Shown: positions 41,458-45,377 of the stretch, in pieces | Layout of the letters: each line of letters starts with the position of its first letter | Position numbering within the stretch: position 1 is the first letter of the stretch | Assembly: GCA_036379955.1 (NCBI GenBank) | Contig: DASVFR010000035.1 | Location: 1-45,377, forward strand | Origin: VRUE01 sp036379955 | GTDB lineage: Bacteria > Actinomycetota > Thermoleophilia > Solirubrobacterales > 70-9 | Length of the DNA stretch: 45,377 nt | Direction of reading: 5' to 3' | The notes under the pieces: generated by a model | What the model saw: the letters and a program-made list of their open reading frames with translations, nothing else | Told to the model about the DNA's origin: nothing | The model's database searches: none | Program-made: the position numbers and the translations under genes

Positions 41458-43089
41458 ATGTCAGATCCCTCGATCGCGCGCTTCCGGCGCGTCATCACGT
41501 CCGCCTACGCGCACCTCGAGGAGCGTCGCCAGGAGGTCAACGACCTCAACGTCTTCCCGGTCGCCGACGGGGACACCGGCGACAACATGGCGATGACGAT
41601 GCGGGCCGTGATGGAGGAGCTCGACCGCCTCGACGGGCTCGAGGTCGACGAGGTCGGCCGCACGCAGTTGGTCCAGGCGCTGGCCCGCGCCGCGCTGATG
41701 GGCGCCCGCGGCAACTCCGGCGTGATCCTCAGCCAGATCGTGCGCGGCGCCGCCGAGGAGCTGGCGAGCCGGCCGGGGGAGCTGATCGACCCGGTCCTCG
41801 TCGCCTCCGCCTTTGCCGCCGCCGCCGACGCCGCCTACGACTCGGTGCGCGAGCCGGCCGAGGGGACGATGCTGACCGTCTTCCGCGAGATGGCGCACTC
41901 GATCGCCCGCCAGCTCTCCCGCCTCGACGCCGACCGCCAGCGCCTCGACCGTGGCGTCAGCGACGCCGAGCAAGACGCCGTCCTCGCCGAGATCCTCGAG
42001 CGGGCGATCGCCGACGGGCAGCGGGCAGTGGAGCGGACTCCCGAGCAGCTCGAAGTGCTGCGCGAGTCGGGCGTGGTCGACGCCGGCGGCTACGGCCTGG
42101 TCCTGATCCTCGCCGGGGTCGTCGCCGGCCTGCGGGGAGACGGGGCCTTGGTCCCCGAGGTTCAACACCACGAGGCCCCGCGCCTCAGCCGCCCCCATCA
42201 CGCGGACAGCAGCTTCCGCTACTGCACCAACTTCATCGTCTCCGGAACCGGGCTGAGCAGCCGCGAGTTCCTGCCGCGCCTGGAGGGCCTCGGCGACTCG
42301 GTCCTCGTCGTCGGCGACGAGGCGACGCTCAAGGTCCACGTCCACACCGACGACCCCGAGGCGGCCGTGGCGCTGTTCGGCGACGCCGGCGAGGTGACCA
42401 ACCTCGACGTCGCCGACATGCGCGAGCAGATCGCCGAGCGCGAGGCGCGACTGGAGACGGGGCGGACCGGGGCCCTCGCCGTCGCCGCCGGCGACGGCCT
42501 GGAAAGGCTGTTCGCCGAGCTCGGCGCCCACGTCGTCCCCGGTGGCGAGACGCTCAACCCGTCGACCTACGAGCTGCTTGCCGGGATCCACGAGGTCGTC
42601 GCCGAGGAAGTCCTCGTCCTGCCCAGCTCCTCGAACGTGGTGATGGCGGCGGAGGAGGCGTGCAAGCTCTCCGAGAAGCCGGCCCGCGTGGTCGCCGCCA
42701 CCTCGCTGCAGAAAAGCCTGCTCACCCTGGTCGAGTTCGATCCCGAGGCCTCGGCTGGGGAGAACGCCGAGCGGCTGACCGCGGCGCTCGGCACGGTCGC
42801 CGACGGCGGCGTGGCGCCGGCCGCCCGCGACGACGCCCAGGGGCGCTTCCGCAAGGGCGACGCGGTCGGCTTCGTCGAGGGCGAGATCGTCGCCTGGGGC
42901 GGCGCCGGCTCGACCCTGGCGACGACGATCGAGAGGCTGACCGAGGGCGCCGAGATCGTCACCGTGATCGCCGGCGCCGACGCTCCGATCGCGACCGACG
43001 ACCTTGACCCGCACGTTCCCGACGGCGTCGAGATCGAGACCCACGAGGGCGGCCAGCCGAGCTGGTGGTGGCTGCTCGCGGCGCAGTAG
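41458..43089 (+). CDS. DAK2-domain protein, YloV / fatty-acid-kinase-like
   Basis: A 543-aa protein with an N-terminal DhaK-L-type nucleotide domain (NVFPVADGDTGDNMAMTM at about 29-46, metal-binding Asp residues; MGARGNSGVILSQI) and a C-terminal DegV-like half. It corresponds to YloV/FakA, the ATP-binding subunit that phosphorylates fatty acids held by FakB proteins in Firmicutes. That activity is not established in this lineage. No FakB gene lies in the window. The stop shares one base with the recG GTG. Confidence 0.88.
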   Translation: MSDPSIARFRRVITSAYAHLEERRQEVNDLNVFPVADGDTGDNMAMTMRAVMEELDRLDGLEVDEVGRTQLVQALARAALMGARGNSGVILSQIVRGAAEELASRPGELIDPVLVASAFAAAADAAYDSVREPAEGTMLTVFREMAHSIARQLSRLDADRQRLDRGVSDAEQDAVLAEILERAIADGQRAVERTPEQLEVLRESGVVDAGGYGLVLILAGVVAGLRGDGALVPEVQHHEAPRLSRPHHADSSFRYCTNFIVSGTGLSSREFLPRLEGLGDSVLVVGDEATLKVHVHTDDPEAAVALFGDAGEVTNLDVADMREQIAEREARLETGRTGALAVAAGDGLERLFAELGAHVVPGGETLNPSTYELLAGIHEVVAEEVLVLPSSSNVVMAAEEACKLSEKPARVVAATSLQKSLLTLVEFDPEASAGENAERLTAALGTVADGGVAPAARDDAQGRFRKGDAVGFVEGEIVAWGGAGSTLATTIERLTEGAEIVTVIAGADAPIATDDLDPHVPDGVEIETHEGGQPSWWWLLAAQ

Positions 43090-45332
43090 TGCGGGCCTTC
43101 GCGAGCAAGTCCGAGCTGACATCCGCGCAGCTGCGCGATGCCCCGATCCACTGGCCGCGTCCCAGCGTGCTCGATGTCTCCCTGCAAGCTCTGGAGGGGG
43201 TCGGGCCGAGGACGGCCGAAGCCGCCGAGGCGGCCGGGCTCGCGACCGTAGGCGATCTCCTGCTCCGGTTCCCGCACCGGCATCGCGACTTGACGATCGT
43301 TTCCGTAGCGAGCCTGGAGGAAAAGAAGCAGGCCACCGTCGCGGTCGAAGTGCTCACCGGCGCCGGTCGGCCGTTCCGGCGCGGCAGCCTCTCGATCGTA
43401 AGCGCCAAGGTTGGCGACGACTCCGACTCAGTCCGCGCGACCTGGTTCAACCAGCCGTGGGTCGCACAGAAGCTCACACCCGGAACGAGATTGCTCCTCA
43501 CCGGCTCACGCGACAAACGCGGCTTCCGAGTCAGCGAATACGAGGTGCTCGATCCGGGGAGGGAGGGAGGGGGTGTCCCTCCGTCTCGCTGGGTTTTTCT
43601 CCAGGAGAGTCAGGACGCTGTCCGCGGGCGTCGTCAGGGCGAAAAACAGGACGCCGCTGCGCCGGAGGGACACCCCCTCCCTCCCTCCGGGTTGACCCCG
43701 ATACATCCCGCCACCGAACAGTTGAAGGCAGCACGCATCCGCCAGTGGATGGAGCAAGCGGTCCGGTGGGTGCGCCATATGCCCGAGCCCTTGCCGGCAG
43801 GGATGCAGGTTCGTTACGGGCTTGCCGGCGTCGCCGATTCGGTCAAGGCGATGCACTTCCCGGAGACGACCGAGGAAGTGGAGGCCGCACGTGAGCGGCT
43901 GCGGTTCGAAGAGCTGTTCCTCTACCAGGCGATCCTGGCGACGCGGAAGCGGTCACACAGGGTCGCGAGGCCGGCGCCCCGACTCGGAAAGCCCGGAGAG
44001 CAGGTGGGGCGGTGGCTGGAGTCGCTGCCCTTCGAGCCGACGAAGGACCAGCTCAAGGCGTTCGACGAGATCGACGTCGATCTTGACTCCGGCGAGCCGA
44101 TGCAGCGGCTGCTGATGGGCGAGGTCGGCTCGGGGAAGACGGTTGTAGCGGTGTACGCGATGCTGCGGGCGCTGGAAGCGGGCTTCCAGGCGGCGCTGAT
44201 GGCGCCGACGGAGACGCTGGCGGAGCAGCACGCGATTACGCTTGGGAAGCTGCTCGCCGAAGAGGCGACTCCGTTCGCCCTGTTGACGGGCTCGACGAAA
44301 ACCGCGCGGCGCAAGGAAGCGCTGGAGCGACTTGCGACCGGAGAGCTGGGCCTGATCGTCGGCACCCACGCGCTGATCGAGCCGGACGTACGTTTCGCTC
44401 GGCTCGGCGTCTGCGTCGTCGACGAGCAGCACCGCTTCGGCGTGCACCAGCGCCGGGCGCTCGACTCGAAGGGGGTGGAGGGGATGGCGCCCCATGTCCT
44501 GCACATGACCGCGACGCCGATCCCGCGCACGCTCTCCCTCACCGCCTACGGCGACCTCGACACCACCGCCCTGCACGAGCTGCCCTCCGGGCGCAAGCCG
44601 GTGACGACGCGGATCGTCGACGAGGACGAGCGCGCCGGCGCCTACGAGTTCATCCGCGGTCAGCTGAGCGAGGGTCGCCAGGCCTACGTCGTCTGCCCGC
44701 TGGTCGAGGAGTCCGAGAAAATGCAGGGCCGCGCCGCCGAGGTCGAGGCCAAGCGGCTCGCAACGGGCGAGCTGCGCGAGTTCTCGGTCGGCGTCATCCA
44801 CGGCCAGATGGCCTCGGCGGAGAAGGCGGCGGCGATGGAGGCGTTCGCCTCCGGCGCGACCGACGTGCTCGTCGCGACGACCGTGATCGAGGTTGGGATC
44901 GACGTCGCCAACGCGACCGTGATCGTGATCGAGGGCGCCGAGCGCTTCGGCGTCTCCCAGCTGCACCAGCTGCGCGGCCGCGTCGGCCGCGGCGAGCACG
45001 AGTCGATCTGCCTGCTCTTCCCCGAAGAGGCGGGAGGCATGGCCCGCCGCCGCCTCAAGGCGGTAGCGGGCGAGAGCGACGGCTTCCGGCTGGCTGAGGT
45101 CGACCTGCTGCTGCGCGGCGAGGGCGAGGTGCTCGGCACCCGCCAGCACGGCCTGCCCCGCTTCGCGGTCGCCGAGCTGCCCGAGGACGGACGGACGCTG
45201 GAGGCGGCCCGCGACGAGGTCCTGCGACTGCTGCGCGAGCACGGCTCCCTCGACGCCCCCGATCTCGACCCGCTGCTCGAGGCCGCCCGCCGCCGCTTCG
45301 GCGCCGGCGCCGCCGACCCCATCCCACTGTGA
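43089..45332 (+). CDS. recG: ATP-dependent DNA helicase RecG
   Basis: A 747-aa branch-migration helicase acting on stalled forks and Holliday junctions. The N-terminal wedge/OB domain is followed by Walker A GEVGSGKT (about 344-351), DEQHRFG (about 444) and GRVGRGEHES near the end. About 44 residues (157-200) are encoded by a perfect 26-bp inverted repeat and its loop, between the wedge strand (VSEYEVLDPG) and GLTPIHPATEQL. The frame and all motifs are intact, so it is probably functional with a long loop. GTG 43089 is the best start. Confidence 0.94.
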   Translation: MRAFASKSELTSAQLRDAPIHWPRPSVLDVSLQALEGVGPRTAEAAEAAGLATVGDLLLRFPHRHRDLTIVSVASLEEKKQATVAVEVLTGAGRPFRRGSLSIVSAKVGDDSDSVRATWFNQPWVAQKLTPGTRLLLTGSRDKRGFRVSEYEVLDPGREGGGVPPSRWVFLQESQDAVRGRRQGEKQDAAAPEGHPLPPSGLTPIHPATEQLKAARIRQWMEQAVRWVRHMPEPLPAGMQVRYGLAGVADSVKAMHFPETTEEVEAARERLRFEELFLYQAILATRKRSHRVARPAPRLGKPGEQVGRWLESLPFEPTKDQLKAFDEIDVDLDSGEPMQRLLMGEVGSGKTVVAVYAMLRALEAGFQAALMAPTETLAEQHAITLGKLLAEEATPFALLTGSTKTARRKEALERLATGELGLIVGTHALIEPDVRFARLGVCVVDEQHRFGVHQRRALDSKGVEGMAPHVLHMTATPIPRTLSLTAYGDLDTTALHELPSGRKPVTTRIVDEDERAGAYEFIRGQLSEGRQAYVVCPLVEESEKMQGRAAEVEAKRLATGELREFSVGVIHGQMASAEKAAAMEAFASGATDVLVATTVIEVGIDVANATVIVIEGAERFGVSQLHQLRGRVGRGEHESICLLFPEEAGGMARRRLKAVAGESDGFRLAEVDLLLRGEGEVLGTRQHGLPRFAVAELPEDGRTLEAARDEVLRLLREHGSLDAPDLDPLLEAARRRFGAGAADPIPL
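43558..43688 (+). repeat. 131-nt palindrome with 26-bp perfect arms inside recG
   Basis: Arms 43558-43583 and 43663-43688 are perfectly complementary. Inside are GTTTTTC/GAAAAAC and a central GACGC/GCGTC hairpin. It encodes a Gly/Pro/Arg-rich insert absent from typical RecG proteins. No other copy is in the window. Confidence 0.88.
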
Positions 45333-45350
45333 GACTGCCAGCCGTCTGTA

Positions 45351-45377
45351 GGACGTGCCGTGAGTTAACCACCCATA
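45351..45377. repeat. 52-nt CATATG palindrome, copy 3 (cut by window end)
   Basis: It starts with the arm GGACGTGCCG and, for the first 18 nt, matches copy 2 read in reverse. The window ends at CCATA, before the second half. It lies 18 nt after the recG stop. Confidence 0.75.

Noticed and set aside
43557..43690. Frameshift or broken recG
   Set aside because: The unusual insert keeps the frame, and all helicase motifs follow intact. It is better explained as an in-frame palindromic insertion.

Overview
This is a chromosomal window from a very GC-rich bacterium, almost certainly an actinobacterium. The strong C/G third-position bias, stand-alone Ku and LigD-polymerase genes, many GTG and TTG starts, 4-nt stop/start overlaps, probable leaderless promoters, and large secreted beta-propeller proteins with a Cys/Lys/Arg-rich tail together suggest the class Thermoleophilia (Solirubrobacterales-like). 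The class assignment is inference from style and gene content, not from a marker comparison.

Layout. 1-2026: ku and ligD-pol (minus strand), divergent from a FetAB-type ABC exporter and an MFS exporter (2027-4967). 5085-8108: trpS, then scpA-scpB-rluB (chromosome segregation and 23S rRNA pseudouridylation). 8190-16907: aroH, hisC, aroF, tyrA, aroA, cmk, der and metK, covering aromatic amino acids, a histidinol-phosphate/aromatic aminotransferase, CMP kinase, a ribosome GTPase and SAM synthetase. 16983-23421: an accessory stretch with a 1732-aa secreted protein, a lower-GC secreted protein and a membrane PH-domain protein. 23978-29781: priA, def, fmt, rsmB, a small zinc-ribbon gene and rpe, mostly translationally coupled. 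29879-34213 (minus): a GT2 glycosyltransferase, a flippase and a K+/H+ antiporter. 34482-38149: the riboflavin operon ribD-ribE-ribBA-ribH. 38146-38816 (minus): a PIN-toxin/Phd-antitoxin pair. 38900-45332: rpmB, an MMPL transporter (minus), a DAK2/YloV protein and recG.

Two things stand out beyond ordinary annotation. (1) A 29-codon ORF upstream of aroF (9862-9951) ends in a cluster of Phe, Tyr and Trp codons. A good promoter precedes it and competing hairpins follow it, so it is a strong candidate for a transcription-attenuation leader of the aro genes. (2) The window is full of palindromic elements of several size classes. There is a 52-nt element with a central CATATG (three copies, one cut by the window end), a roughly 100-nt structured element with changing arms but conserved bulges and apical hairpin (three copies), and a 64-nt element filling both gaps of the GT2-flippase-antiporter operon. 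A 54-nt element sits in frame in both rsmB and ribD, a 131-nt palindrome sits inside recG, a second palindrome sits in ribD, and nested hairpins precede trpS and der. Many start exactly at, or overlap, the upstream stop codon. The in-gene copies fall in loops between conserved blocks and keep the frame open, like protein-coding palindromic elements known from Rickettsia.

A recurrent TAnnnT hexamer 6-9 nt before start codons (MFS gene, trpS, scpA, aroF, metK, priA, def, DAK2 gene and the aro leader) suggests widespread leaderless transcription. No tRNA, rRNA, CRISPR array, insertion sequence or recognisable riboswitch was seen.
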